A stretch of DNA of 32,440 nt from Betaproteobacteria bacterium (GCA_013289985.1 JABCYW010000062.1:1-32440), one strand, 5' to 3'; positions 1 through 7,196 are shown, counted from the first letter of the stretch. Translations and numbers: made by a program. The notes: generated by a model from the letters alone, not told the origin.

Positions 1-101
1 ACCGACTGATGGTATCCATCCGCCTGATGAAGATCGACGGCGAAGGCCGGCTGCGCCCGCTGGCCGAGGACTGCGCCTTCGAGCTGGCGCTCTGCGCCTG
101 A
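1..101 (+). CDS. zapD: Cell division protein ZapD, C-terminal end (partial)
   Basis: Only the last 32 codons are present; the reading frame begins at base 3 and ends with TGA at 99-101. The tail reads as a VSIRLMKIDGEG stretch followed by a FELALC ending. That resembles the C-terminus of ZapD (YacF), a cytoplasmic protein that cross-links FtsZ filaments at the division ring. The identification rests on this short match plus position: in many beta- and gammaproteobacteria zapD lies directly upstream of yacG, as here, with a 25-base gap. The 5' part, including the start, is outside the window. Confidence 0.75.
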   Translation, partial: RLMVSIRLMKIDGEGRLRPLAEDCAFELALCA

Positions 102-126
102 GACCCCCCCTGCAAGAGACGAAGAC

Positions 127-360
127 ATGAGTGCGTCCGCCATTCCGCCGGGCCTGCAAGGCCCCGAGCGCGACATCACCTGCCCGGCCTGCCGCAAGCC
201 CTGCAAGTACGGCCCGTCGAACGAGGCGCGGCCGTTCTGCAGCATGCGCTGCCGCAACGGCGATTTCGGCGCCTGGGCCAACGAGGCCTACCGCGTGGCG
301 GCGGCGCCCGACCCGGTCGACGAACAGGACTCCGAGGGGTCTGGCTCCGCAGGGGCCTGA
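127..360 (+). CDS. yacG: DNA gyrase inhibitor YacG (zinc-binding)
   Basis: This is a 77-residue protein with the YacG zinc knuckle: Cys19-x2-Cys22 and Cys38-x3-Cys42, followed by a GDFGAWANEAYR segment typical of the family. YacG binds GyrB and inhibits gyrase in the cytoplasm. The start follows a purine-rich AAGAGACGAAG stretch. The gene sits 25 bases after zapD, probably in one operon. The oddity is the C-terminus: the last codons (EGSGSAGA) and the TGA stop lie inside the left arm of an inverted repeat at 334-423, so the tail is repeat-derived rather than family sequence. The convergent CoA transferase ends on the other arm with nearly the same residues. Confidence 0.93.
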   Translation: MSASAIPPGLQGPERDITCPACRKPCKYGPSNEARPFCSMRCRNGDFGAWANEAYRVAAAPDPVDEQDSEGSGSAGA

Positions 361-423
361 CCCCGATCGCGTCGAGATCGCGGCCCACTATCGGGGTCAG
401 ATACCTGCGGAGCCAGACCCCTC
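334..423. repeat. Long inverted repeat between yacG and the CoA transferase gene
   Basis: Two 34-base arms (334-367 and 390-423) are inverted copies that match at 31 of 34 positions. A run of 20 identical bases, starting GAGGGGTCTGG, is followed by three mismatches and 11 more matches. The spacer is 22 bases. Each arm contains one stop codon in a CTGACCCC context: the yacG stop at 358-360 and the CoA transferase stop at 397-399. The structure could act as a bidirectional terminator or RNA-end stabiliser between the convergent genes. GGGGTC...GACCCC palindromes of this kind occur in intergenic regions of some Burkholderiales (recalled, not searched). Confidence 0.85.
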
Positions 424-1608
424 CCCGAGCCATTGGGCCAGCACCTCCGCCGTGTGCTCGCCCAGCACCGGCGGCCCACGGTCGTAGGCCACCGGCGACG
501 CCGACATCCGGATCGGATTGGCCACGCCCGGCACCGTGCCGGCCGCCGCGTGCGGCAGCTCGATGCGCAGCCCGCGCGCCAGCACCTGCGGGTCGGCGAA
601 CACCTCGTCGAGGCGGTTGATCGGGCCGCAGGGCACGCCAGCCGTCTCCAGCGCGGCGATCCACTCGTGCGTCGTGCGCATCACCGTCGCCTGGCGCAGC
701 AGCGGGATCAGCTCGGCGCGGTGCTTCACGCGCGCGGCATTGGTCGCGAAGCGCTCGTCGCGCGACCATTCCGGCTTGCCCGCCACCTCGCAGAACTTCG
801 CGAACTGGCCGTCGTTGCCCACCGCCAGGATCATGTCGCCGTCGGCCGTGGGGAAGTCCTGGTACGGCACGATGTTCGGGTGCGCGTTGCCCATGCGGCG
901 CGGCACCGCGCCGCCGATCAGGTAGTTGGCGGTCTGGTTGGCCAGGCAGGCGACCTGCACGTCCAGCAGGGCCAGGTCGATGTGCTGGCCCTGGCCAGTG
1001 CGGTCGCGGTGCGCGAGCGCGGCCAGAACGCCCACGGTGGCGTACAGGCCGGTGAGCACGTCGGTGAGCGCCACGCCCACCTTCTGCGGGCCCGCGCCCT
1101 CCTCGCCCTCGGCGCGTCCGGTGACGCTCATCAGGCCGCCCATGCCCTGGATCAGGAAGTCGTAGCCGGCGCGCTGCGCGTACGGGCCCGTCTGGCCGAA
1201 GCCGGTGATCGAGCAGTACACCAGCGCGGGCTTGAGCTCGAGCAGGCTGGCGTGGTCGAGCCCGTATTGCTCGAGGCCGCCGACCTTGAAGTTCTCCAGC
1301 ACCACGTCGGCTTCCATCGCCAGCCGCCTGACCAGCGCCTGGCCCTCGGGCGTCGCGATGTCGATCGTCACCGAGCGCTTGTTGCGGTTGGCGCAGAAGT
1401 AGTACGCGGCGTCGCGGGTCTGCTCGCCGCTGGCGTCCTTCAGCCACGGCGGGCCCCACGACCGCGTGTCATCGCCGGCGCCGGGGCGCTCCACCTTCAC
1501 GACGTCCGCGCCGAGGTCGGCCAGCAGCTGCCCGCACCACGGGCCCGCGAGCACGCGAGAAAGGTCCAGCACCTTGACGCCAGCCAGAGATCGAGGACGA
1601 GTTGTCAT
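397..1608 (-). CDS. CaiB/BaiF family CoA transferase
   Basis: This is a 403-residue class III CoA transferase. The N-terminus (LAGVKVLDLSRVLAGPWC...QLLADLGADVVKVERP) and the ENFKVGGLEQYGLD block are family hallmarks. Asp183 in the VALTDVLTGLYA segment is the likely catalytic aspartate that carries the acyl group. The start was set at 1608 (MTTRPRSL). The open frame runs back to 1734, but that extension is translated from a palindromic repeat at 1642-1696. The gene lies downstream of gcdH on the same strand with a LysR gene beyond. It may therefore load CoA onto glutarate, using succinyl-CoA or a similar donor, to feed GcdH; the substrate is inferred from context. The C-terminus (GEGSGSAGI) and stop come from an inverted repeat. 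Confidence 0.88.
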   Translation of the reverse strand: MTTRPRSLAGVKVLDLSRVLAGPWCGQLLADLGADVVKVERPGAGDDTRSWGPPWLKDASGEQTRDAAYYFCANRNKRSVTIDIATPEGQALVRRLAMEADVVLENFKVGGLEQYGLDHASLLELKPALVYCSITGFGQTGPYAQRAGYDFLIQGMGGLMSVTGRAEGEEGAGPQKVGVALTDVLTGLYATVGVLAALAHRDRTGQGQHIDLALLDVQVACLANQTANYLIGGAVPRRMGNAHPNIVPYQDFPTADGDMILAVGNDGQFAKFCEVAGKPEWSRDERFATNAARVKHRAELIPLLRQATVMRTTHEWIAALETAGVPCGPINRLDEVFADPQVLARGLRIELPHAAAGTVPGVANPIRMSASPVAYDRGPPVLGEHTAEVLAQWLGEGSGSAGI

Positions 1609-1641
1609 GCGCGAGATCCAATCAATTTCGAAGATGCCATT

Positions 1642-1696
1642 CGAAGGTGCCAGGTCTTGCCAGGCAACATTTGCCTGGCAAGACCTGGTACCTTCG
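1642..1696. repeat. Perfect-type hairpin repeat (26-base arms, 3-base loop)
   Basis: Arms at 1642-1667 and 1671-1696 are complementary over 26 bases with a single G/T wobble; the loop is CAT. The core reads CCAGGTCTTGCCAGGCAA. It lies in the gap between gcdH and the CoA transferase gene, 33 bases upstream of the latter's start, and would fold strongly in a gcdH-CoA transferase transcript. It resembles a REP-type intergenic palindrome. It could end the gcdH message, block readthrough, or be a mobile hairpin; no T-run follows. Confidence 0.85.
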
Positions 1697-1771
1697 TTTC
1701 GACTCCGATCAACGAGACGACGGCGGCGCGCCACCGGCTCCGGCGCCGCAGCCCGCGCGACTCACGAGAAG

Positions 1772-1859
1772 TTCAAGGGAGCGGCGGATCCGGCTCCGCC
1801 GGACCGCTCGCGGCCGGCCCCCTCGGGGGGCAGGGAGCGCCAGCGGCCGTGGAGGCTCA
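1772..1859 (-). repeat. Triple-hairpin 3'-end element, copy 1 (after gcdH)
   Basis: Read on the minus strand this starts with the gcdH stop codon (TGAGCC...) and runs about 88 bases to ...CCCTTGAA. It holds three stem-loops in a row: CCCCC/GGGGG with a short loop, GGCCGC-GA-GCGGTC, and CGGCGGA-GCCGGA-TCCGCCG. A second copy follows fpr at 4969-5053 in the same orientation relative to its gene. Changes between copies preserve the stems. It probably forms the 3' end of the gcdH transcript as a terminator or exonuclease block. Confidence 0.8.
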
Positions 1860-3038
1860 AAATGCGGCGATGCCGGTCATTGCGCGACCGAGGATGAGGG
1901 CGTGGATGTCGTGCGTGCCTTCGTAGGTGTTGACCACCTCGAGGTTGACCAGGTGGCGGGCGATGCCGAACTCGTCGGAGATGCCGTTGCCGCCCAGCAT
2001 GTCGCGCGCCACGCGGGCGATGTCCAGCGACTTGCCACAGGAATTGCGCTTCATGATGGACGTGATCTCGACGGCGGCCGTGCCCTCGTCCTTCATGCGG
2101 CCCAGGCGCAGGCAGCCCTGCAGGCCCAGCGTGATCTCGGTCTGCATGTCGGCCAGCTTCTTCTGCACCAGCTGGTTGGCCGCGAGCGGCTTGCCGAACT
2201 GCTTGCGATCGAGCACGTACTGGCGCGCGGTGTGCCAGCAGTCCTCCGCGGCGCCCAGCGCGCCCCAGGCGATGCCGTAGCGCGCCGAGTTCAGGCAGGT
2301 GAACGGGCCCTTCAAGCCGCGCACGTCGGGGAACGCGTTCTCCTCGGGGCAGAACACCTCGTCGAGCACGATCTCGCCGGTGATGGACGCGCGCAGGCCC
2401 ACCTTGCCGTGGATCGCCGGCGCGCTGAGGCCCTTCCAGCCCTTCTCCAGCACGAAGCCGCGGATCGCGCCCTCGTCGTCCTTGGCCCACACCACGAACA
2501 CGTCGGCGATCGGCGAGTTGGTGATCCACATCTTGGCGCCGGTCAGCGCGTAGCCGCCGTCGACCTTGCGGGCGCGCGTGACCATGCTGCCCGGGTCGGA
2601 GCCGTGGTTGGGCTCGGTCAGGCCGAAGCAGCCGATCCACTCGCCGGTGGCCAGCTTCGGCAGGTACTTGCGCTTCGTCGCCTCGTTGCCGAACTCGTTG
2701 ATCGGCACCATCACCAGCGAGCTCTGCACGCTCATCATCGAGCGGTAGCCGGAGTCCACGCGCTCCACCTCGCGGGCGATCAGGCCGTAGCTGACGTAGT
2801 TCAGGCCGGCGCCGCCGTATTCCTCGGGAATGGTGGGGCCCAGCAGGCCCAGCGCGCCCATCTCCGGGAAGATCGAGGCGTCGGTCTTCTCGTGCCGGAA
2901 CGCCTCCAGCACGCGCGGCTTGAGCTTGTCCTGGCAGTAGGCGCGCGCCGAGTCCACCACCATGCGCTCGTCGCCGGTGAGCTGTTCGGACAGCAGCAGC
3001 GGGTCGTCCCAATGGAAACTGGCGCGGGAGGAGCTCAT
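1857..3038 (-). CDS. gcdH: Glutaryl-CoA dehydrogenase
   Basis: This 393-residue acyl-CoA dehydrogenase oxidises and decarboxylates glutaryl-CoA to crotonyl-CoA, using FAD and passing electrons to ETF, in lysine/tryptophan/glutarate breakdown. Specific marks are the [13 protein letters not shown] flavin signature, the [12 protein letters not shown] segment whose arginine binds the substrate carboxylate, and the C-terminal [20 protein letters not shown] block. That block holds the catalytic base Glu373. Length matches the family. The start at 3038 ([13 protein letters not shown]) was preferred to the open extension to 3098, because the extension runs through the regulatory region. Downstream are the triple-hairpin element and a CoA transferase gene; upstream is a divergent LysR gene, probably the regulator. 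Confidence 0.96.
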   Translation of the reverse strand: MSSSRASFHWDDPLLLSEQLTGDERMVVDSARAYCQDKLKPRVLEAFRHEKTDASIFPEMGALGLLGPTIPEEYGGAGLNYVSYGLIAREVERVDSGYRSMMSVQSSLVMVPINEFGNEATKRKYLPKLATGEWIGCFGLTEPNHGSDPGSMVTRARKVDGGYALTGAKMWITNSPIADVFVVWAKDDEGAIRGFVLEKGWKGLSAPAIHGKVGLRASITGEIVLDEVFCPEENAFPDVRGLKGPFTCLNSARYGIAWGALGAAEDCWHTARQYVLDRKQFGKPLAANQLVQKKLADMQTEITLGLQGCLRLGRMKDEGTAAVEITSIMKRNSCGKSLDIARVARDMLGGNGISDEFGIARHLVNLEVVNTYEGTHDIHALILGRAMTGIAAF

Positions 3039-3180
3039 GACGGACTTTCTGTTGAGGGGCTGTTGGCGATGACGACGTGCATCTTTCGCATGGGTCAATC
3101 ACTATAAAGCGCCAAATCAGCCGGAACAACCGCTTTATCCGCACCGACCTGTGCGTCTTTCGCACTTGTAGAATGAGCGC
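3039..3180. promoter_or_regulatory. Divergent gcdH/LysR control region with two T-N11-A boxes
   Basis: TGCATCTTTCGCA (3078-3090) and TGCGTCTTTCGCA (3152-3164) are the same 13-base site with one change. Both fit the T-N11-A form of LysR-type operators and have dyad symmetry (TGCG/CGCA). The first lies 40 bases before the gcdH start, the second 17 bases before the LysR ATG. Between them is an 8-base inverted repeat, ATAAAGCG (3104-3111) and CGCTTTAT (3131-3138). A minus-strand promoter fits: TTGTTC (3124-3129), 17-base spacer, TATAGT (3101-3106). It would drive gcdH, with one box upstream of its -35 and the other downstream of its -10. Confidence 0.6.
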
Positions 3181-4074
3181 ATGCGACGCAAGCTGCCCTC
3201 CACCGGCGCTCTCGAGGCCTTCGAGGCCGCCGCCCGCCACCAGAGCTTCACCAAGGCCGCCGAGGAGTTGGCGGTGACGCAGAGCGCCGTCTGCCGGCAG
3301 GTCGGCGCGCTCGAGTCGTTCCTGGACGTGCGCCTGTTCCGCCGCACCCGCCGCGGCGTGATGTTGACCGAGGCCGGGCTGGACTACAGCCGCAGCGTCG
3401 GCGCCCGGCTGGACGAGGTGGAGCGCGACACGCTGGAGCTGATGGCCCGCGGCGGCCGCGGCAGCTCGCTGGAGCTGGCCGTGGTGCCCACCTTCGGCAC
3501 GCGCTGGCTGCTCCCGCGCCTGCCCGCGTTCCAGCGCGCGCACCCGCACGTGGTCGTGCATCTGAGCTCGCGCACGCGGCCGTTCCTGTTCTCCGACACC
3601 CCGTTCGACGCCGCGATCCACGCCGGCGAAACCGGCTCGGCGGCGTGGCCCGGCACCGAGACGCGCTTCCTGATGACCGAGTCGCTGATCGCCGTCGCCA
3701 GCCCCGCCCTGGCGGCCGGGCGCCCGCGCACCGCCGCCGACTGGGCGCGCCTGCCGCTGCTGCAGCAGTCGACCCGGCCCTACGCCTGGCGCCAGTTCTT
3801 CGAGGGCCTGGGCCTGGTCGTGCCGCAGGCCATGGCGGGCCCGCGGCTGGAGCTGTTCTCGATGCTCACCGAGGCGGCCGTGCACGGCATGGGCGTCGCG
3901 CTGGCGCCGCCGTTCTTCGTGCAGGAGGAGCTGGCGCAGGGCCGGCTGGTGGACATCGCGCCGCGCCCGGTCGGCGGCCAGCGCGCCTATTCGCTGATCT
4001 ACCCGGAGCACAAGGCCGAGCTGCCGGCGCTGCAGGCGTTCTCGACCTGGTTGCTGGCGGAGGCGGGGGCCTAA
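3181..4074 (+). CDS. LysR-family regulator, GcvA-like, probable glutarate regulator
   Basis: This 297-residue protein has an N-terminal winged helix-turn-helix (ALEAFEAAARHQSFTKAAEELAVTQSAVCRQVGALE, about residues 9-43) and a C-terminal periplasmic-binding-protein-like effector domain. The effector domain is of the GcvA type (LAVVPTFGTRWLLPRLPAFQRAHP). It is transcribed away from gcdH, and the shared intergenic region carries two LysR-type boxes. It most likely controls gcdH and the CoA transferase in response to glutarate or glutaryl-CoA, and itself; this is inference from the arrangement. The ATG at 3181 is only 17 bases from the nearest box, so self-repression is likely. Confidence 0.88.
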   Translation: MRRKLPSTGALEAFEAAARHQSFTKAAEELAVTQSAVCRQVGALESFLDVRLFRRTRRGVMLTEAGLDYSRSVGARLDEVERDTLELMARGGRGSSLELAVVPTFGTRWLLPRLPAFQRAHPHVVVHLSSRTRPFLFSDTPFDAAIHAGETGSAAWPGTETRFLMTESLIAVASPALAAGRPRTAADWARLPLLQQSTRPYAWRQFFEGLGLVVPQAMAGPRLELFSMLTEAAVHGMGVALAPPFFVQEELAQGRLVDIAPRPVGGQRAYSLIYPEHKAELPALQAFSTWLLAEAGA

Positions 4075-4109
4075 TGCCTTTTGCGATTGAGCTTATCGGG
4101 ATAGCGAGG

Positions 4110-4137
4110 AAGCCCGCTCTGCGACAATAGCGGGTTT
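4110..4137 (+). terminator. Hairpin between LysR gene and fpr, possible terminator
   Basis: AAGCCCGCT (4110-4118) pairs with AGCGGGTTT (4129-4137), including one G-T pair, around a 10-base loop. It is followed only by TTTCCCC, so the T-run is weak. It lies 36 bases after the LysR stop and 52 bases before fpr, so it could end the LysR message or sit in the fpr leader. Just upstream is a small TATC/GATA dyad at about 4094-4104 that could be an operator; I could not assign it. Confidence 0.4.
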
Positions 4138-4188
4138 CCCCGGGGCATCCCGGGCCGCGACCGTTTCAACGACCTGCCGAACCCGACC

Positions 4189-4965
4189 ATGAGTGCCTTC
4201 AACGAAGAGCGCGTGCTGAGCGTGCATCACTGGACCGACCGACTGTTCAGTTTCACCACCACGCGCGACGCCTCGCTGCGGTTCTCGAACGGCCATTTCA
4301 CGATGATCGGGCTGCGCAAGGAAGACGGCAAGCCGCTGCTGCGGGCGTATTCGATCGCCAGCGCGAACTACGAGGAGCACCTCGAGTTCCTGTCGATCAA
4401 GGTGCAGGACGGCCCGCTCACGTCGCGGCTGCAGCACATCCAGGTCGGCGACACCATCATCGTCGGCCGCAAGCCCACCGGCACGCTGCTGATCGACTAC
4501 CTGCTGCCGGCCAAGCGCCTGTACCTGCTGTCCACCGGCACCGGCGTCGCCCCGTTCCTGAGCATCATCCGCGACCCGGAGACCTACGAGCGCTTCGAGC
4601 AGGTGATCCTGGTGCACGGCACGCGCCAGGTCAACGAGCTGGCGTACCACGACTTCATCGAGGAACACCTGCCCAAGCACGAGTTCCTCGGCGAGATCCT
4701 CAGCGGCAAGCTGCTGTACTACCCGACGGTCACGCGCGAGGACTTCCGCAACACCGGCCGCGTCACCACGCTGCTGGAGAACGGCAAGCTGGCCGCCGAC
4801 CTGGGCCTTCCGCCGCTGAATCCGGCCGAGGACCGCGTGATGATCTGCGGCAGCCCCGAGATGCTGCGCGACCTGAAGGCCATGATGGAGGCCAAGGGCT
4901 TCAACGAAGGCAACACGACCAAGCCCGGCGACTACGTCATCGAGCGCGCGTTCGTGGAGCAATAG
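4189..4965 (+). CDS. fpr: Ferredoxin--NADP+ reductase
   Basis: This 258-residue bacterial-type Fpr is a cytoplasmic flavoenzyme that moves electrons between NADPH and ferredoxin or flavodoxin. The FAD-binding RAYSIAS motif (Arg52-Tyr54-Ser55) is followed by the NADP-binding STGTGVAPFLSIIRD motif. The ICGSPEMLRDL block comes next. The C-terminus YVIERAFVEQ is the subclass hallmark and includes the terminal residues near the flavin. Length matches the family. The gene stands alone with its own leader. TAG at 4963-4965 is followed in frame by ATG and TGA at 4969-4971, the latter being the first bases of the triple-hairpin element copy 2. Confidence 0.95.
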   Translation: MSAFNEERVLSVHHWTDRLFSFTTTRDASLRFSNGHFTMIGLRKEDGKPLLRAYSIASANYEEHLEFLSIKVQDGPLTSRLQHIQVGDTIIVGRKPTGTLLIDYLLPAKRLYLLSTGTGVAPFLSIIRDPETYERFEQVILVHGTRQVNELAYHDFIEEHLPKHEFLGEILSGKLLYYPTVTREDFRNTGRVTTLLENGKLAADLGLPPLNPAEDRVMICGSPEMLRDLKAMMEAKGFNEGNTTKPGDYVIERAFVEQ

Positions 4966-4968
4966 ATG

Positions 4969-5053
4969 TGAGCCCCACGGTCGCTGGCGCTCCCTGCCCC
5001 CGAGGGGCCGGCCGCGAGCGGCCCGGCGGAGCCGGATCCGCCGCTCCCTTGAA
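4969..5053 (+). repeat. Triple-hairpin 3'-end element, copy 2 (after fpr)
   Basis: This 85-base element begins TGAGCC four bases after the fpr stop and ends CCCTTGAA. It is nearly identical to the copy after gcdH (1772-1859, minus strand). It carries the same three stems: CCCC/GGGG, GGCCGC-GA-GCGGCC, and CGGCGGA-GCCGGA-TCCGCCG. Relative to copy 1, the first stem has lost one base from each arm and a G-T pair in the second stem has become G-C. These changes keep the pairing. The likely role is transcript end formation or stability. Confidence 0.8.
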
Positions 5054-5191
5054 TCTTTCTTGATCCGAACGAGCGCCGGCGGCGGTCATGAACGCCGGGC
5101 CCTGGGCGCCGGCGGGGCCGGGACGTCGATACGTTAAGCTTCCGGTTTGCCCGCGCGCCTCATCGCGCGCGCCGAGCCCGTCCCTTCGCCC

Positions 5192-5542
5192 ATGTCGCTG
5201 CACGCCCTTCGCCGCCGGATCGCACGGCACCCTCTCGCATGGGTGCTGGGCCTGGCGTTGGCGCTGGTCGGCGCGCAGGCGGCGGCCACGGCGCACGAGT
5301 TCTCGCACGTCGCCGCCGCGTCCGCGCGCGCCGACCTGCACGCGAACGCCCAGCACGACTGTCCCACCTGCCTGCTGGCCGCCGCGCTGGGCGGCGCCGC
5401 GACGGCATCGCCCGCCGTCGCGTTGGCCGCCCCGCGGGCCGACGCGCCCGTCGCGGTGCGCAGCGAGCGCGCGTTCACCCCGCGCATCACGCACCCGTAC
5501 GCGTCGCGCGCGCCGCCCGCGCCGCCGGTTTCCGCCGCCTGA
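5192..5542 (+). CDS. Small secreted Cys/His protein, DUF2946-like
   Basis: This 116-residue protein has a basic N-terminus and a hydrophobic stretch (LAWVLGLALALVGAQAAATA, about residues 14-33) that looks like a signal peptide or membrane anchor. HEFSHVAAA and HDCPTCLLAAA follow, with a proline/alanine-rich tail. The Cys-Pro-Thr-Cys pair with nearby histidines resembles DUF2946-type proteins, which are often found near copper or zinc genes. It leads a same-strand group with a porin-like protein, a ZnuA-type binding protein and a ZnuB-type permease, so a periplasmic metal-related role is a reasonable inference. The start at 5192 was preferred to an in-frame ATG at 5147 because the signal peptide then begins at the N-terminus. 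Confidence 0.6.
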   Translation: MSLHALRRRIARHPLAWVLGLALALVGAQAAATAHEFSHVAAASARADLHANAQHDCPTCLLAAALGGAATASPAVALAAPRADAPVAVRSERAFTPRITHPYASRAPPAPPVSAA

Positions 5543-5683
5543 CGCCCGCCGTTCCGCAGCCGCCCCGTGCGCGCCGCGCGGCGCCTCGAACCCGCGCCGC
5601 CCTTGCGCCGCGCCGGTTCCCGCGTTCCCTTGAATGCCCCGGCGCGCGTGCCAGCCCTGGCCCGTGCGCCTCGACGACGCCAT

Positions 5684-5710
5684 GCCCGCCCGCGAAGCAC
5701 GCGGGCGGGC
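5684..5710 (+). terminator. Strong GC hairpin upstream of the porin-like gene
   Basis: GCCCGCCCGCG (5684-5694) and CGCGGGCGGGC (5700-5710) form a perfect 11-base stem with an AAGCA loop. The hairpin lies 141 bases after the small secreted-protein gene and 19 bases before the next start codon, and has no T-run. It may terminate or process the upstream message, or attenuate expression of the porin-like gene. Confidence 0.45.
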
Positions 5711-5729
5711 CGGCGTCGGGAGAATTTCC

Positions 5730-7196
5730 ATGTTGCCCACTCGCACCGCCGCGGCGTCGCCGTTCCGTCCCCTGCGCCTGGTCGCCGCGCTGACCCTGGG
5801 GCTTGGCCTGCAGGGCGTGGCGCTCGCCTCGCCCGCCACCGACATCGCCGAGCTGAAGAAGGCGCTCGCCGCGATGAAGTCCGACTACGACAAGCGCATC
5901 GGCGCCCTCGAGACGCAGCTGCACGACACCCAGGCCCAGCTCGCCAAGGCCCAGGCAGCGAACGCCGCGCCGCCGGTGGCGGCCGCCTCCGCGCCCGCGC
6001 CGGTGGTCGCCGAGGCCCCGGCACCCGCGCCGGTCGCCGCCGTCGACACCGGCGCCGTCGCGCCCACCGGCGAGGCCAGCGGCGGCGCCACCGCGTTCAA
6101 CCCGCAGATCTCGCTGATCCTGTCGGGCACCTACGCACACACGTCGCAGGATCCCGGCCAGGCCCGCATCACCGGCTTCGCGCTGCCGCCGGGCGCCGCG
6201 ATCGGCGCCGGCACGCGCGGCTTCAGCCTGGCCGAGTCGGAGCTGGCGCTGGCCGCCAACATCGACCCCTGGCTGGCCGGCAACATCAACCTGTCCATCA
6301 CGGGCGACGACACCATCTCCGCCGAGGAGGCCTTCATCACCACCACGGCGCTGCCCGACGGCTTCGTGCTGAAGGCCGGCCGCTTCTTCTCCGGCGTGGG
6401 CTACCTCAACAGCCAGCACAGCCACACCTGGGACTTCGTCGACAACCCGATCGCCTACCAGGCCATGCTGGGCACGCAGTACGCCGACGACGGCGTGCAG
6501 CTGCACTGGCTGGCGCCCACCGACCAGTACATGGAGTTCGGCCTGGAGGCGGGCCGCGGCCGCGGCTTCCCCGGCGACAACTCCAGCCGCAACGCCGCGG
6601 GCATGACCGCGTTCACGTTCCACACCGGCGGCGACATCGGCGACAGCATCTCGTGGCGCGGCGGCCTGTCGCTGCTGCAGGCCTCGGCCAGCGCGCAGAC
6701 GCTCACCGAGGACGCGTTCGGCCAGCTGGACGCCACGGCACTGTTCAACGGCCGCACGCGCGTCATCGTGGCCGACGGCGTGATGAAGTGGGCCCCCAAC
6801 GGCAACGCCACGCACACCTACTTCAAGCTGCAGGGCGAGTTCCTGCAGAGCCGCCGCAGCGGCACGCTCTCCGAGATCGCCGGCGGCCCGCTCGCGCTGC
6901 GCCAGGTGCAATCGGGCGGCTACGTCCAGGGCGTCTGGCAGTTCATGCCGATGTGGCGCGCGGGCCTGCGCACCGAGCGGCTGGATCCGGGGTCGTCGAA
7001 CTGGGCACTCGCCCCTGGCCTCTCCGACAACTTCCACCCCACCAAGAACTCGCTGATGGTGGACTTCAGCGAGAGCGAATTCGCCCGCATCCGCCTGCAA
7101 TACGCCCAGGACCGCACGCGCCAGGGCTTCGTCGACAACCAGTGGCTGCTGCAATACCAGACCGCCCTCGGCGCGCACGGCGCGCACGCCTACTGA
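5730..7196 (+). CDS. Porin-like outer membrane protein of the metal cluster
   Basis: This 488-residue protein begins with a signal peptide (LRLVAALTLGLGLQGVALA). A short coiled coil follows (DIAELKKALAAMKSDYDKRIGALETQLHDTQAQLAKAQ), then an alanine/proline-rich linker to about residue 120. The rest is a beta-rich domain (FNPQISLILSGTYAHTS...) with alternating aromatic and polar residues as in porins. A coiled coil before a barrel is seen in OprP/OprO-type porins, but I do not recognise this exact family. GGGAGAA lies just before the ATG at 5730; an upstream in-frame ATG at 5634 is less likely because it would precede the signal peptide with 32 basic residues. It probably brings a metal or its chelate across the outer membrane for the binding protein encoded 19 bases downstream. 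Confidence 0.7.
   Translation: MLPTRTAAASPFRPLRLVAALTLGLGLQGVALASPATDIAELKKALAAMKSDYDKRIGALETQLHDTQAQLAKAQAANAAPPVAAASAPAPVVAEAPAPAPVAAVDTGAVAPTGEASGGATAFNPQISLILSGTYAHTSQDPGQARITGFALPPGAAIGAGTRGFSLAESELALAANIDPWLAGNINLSITGDDTISAEEAFITTTALPDGFVLKAGRFFSGVGYLNSQHSHTWDFVDNPIAYQAMLGTQYADDGVQLHWLAPTDQYMEFGLEAGRGRGFPGDNSSRNAAGMTAFTFHTGGDIGDSISWRGGLSLLQASASAQTLTEDAFGQLDATALFNGRTRVIVADGVMKWAPNGNATHTYFKLQGEFLQSRRSGTLSEIAGGPLALRQVQSGGYVQGVWQFMPMWRAGLRTERLDPGSSNWALAPGLSDNFHPTKNSLMVDFSESEFARIRLQYAQDRTRQGFVDNQWLLQYQTALGAHGAHAY

Noticed and set aside
433-1926. Long plus-strand open frame opposite the CoA transferase gene
   Set aside because: It mirrors the real minus-strand gene, as expected at high GC, and has no family features. 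Its end runs through the hairpin and triple-hairpin repeats.
1762-4011. 749-codon minus-strand open frame across gcdH and the LysR gene
   Set aside because: It is Arg/Ala-rich with no domain, overlaps two well-supported genes in other frames, and crosses their regulatory region.
1769-5056. The two triple-hairpin copies as ends of an insertion or composite transposon
   Set aside because: They are in inverted orientation around 3.1 kb of core genes (gcdH, LysR, fpr) with no transposase, and each is tied to its own gene's stop codon, which fits independent 3'-end elements better.
5075-5191. Possible Zur box upstream of the metal cluster
   Set aside because: GATACGTTAAGC at about 5129-5140 is the only AT-rich piece, but it does not form the long dyad expected of Zur sites.
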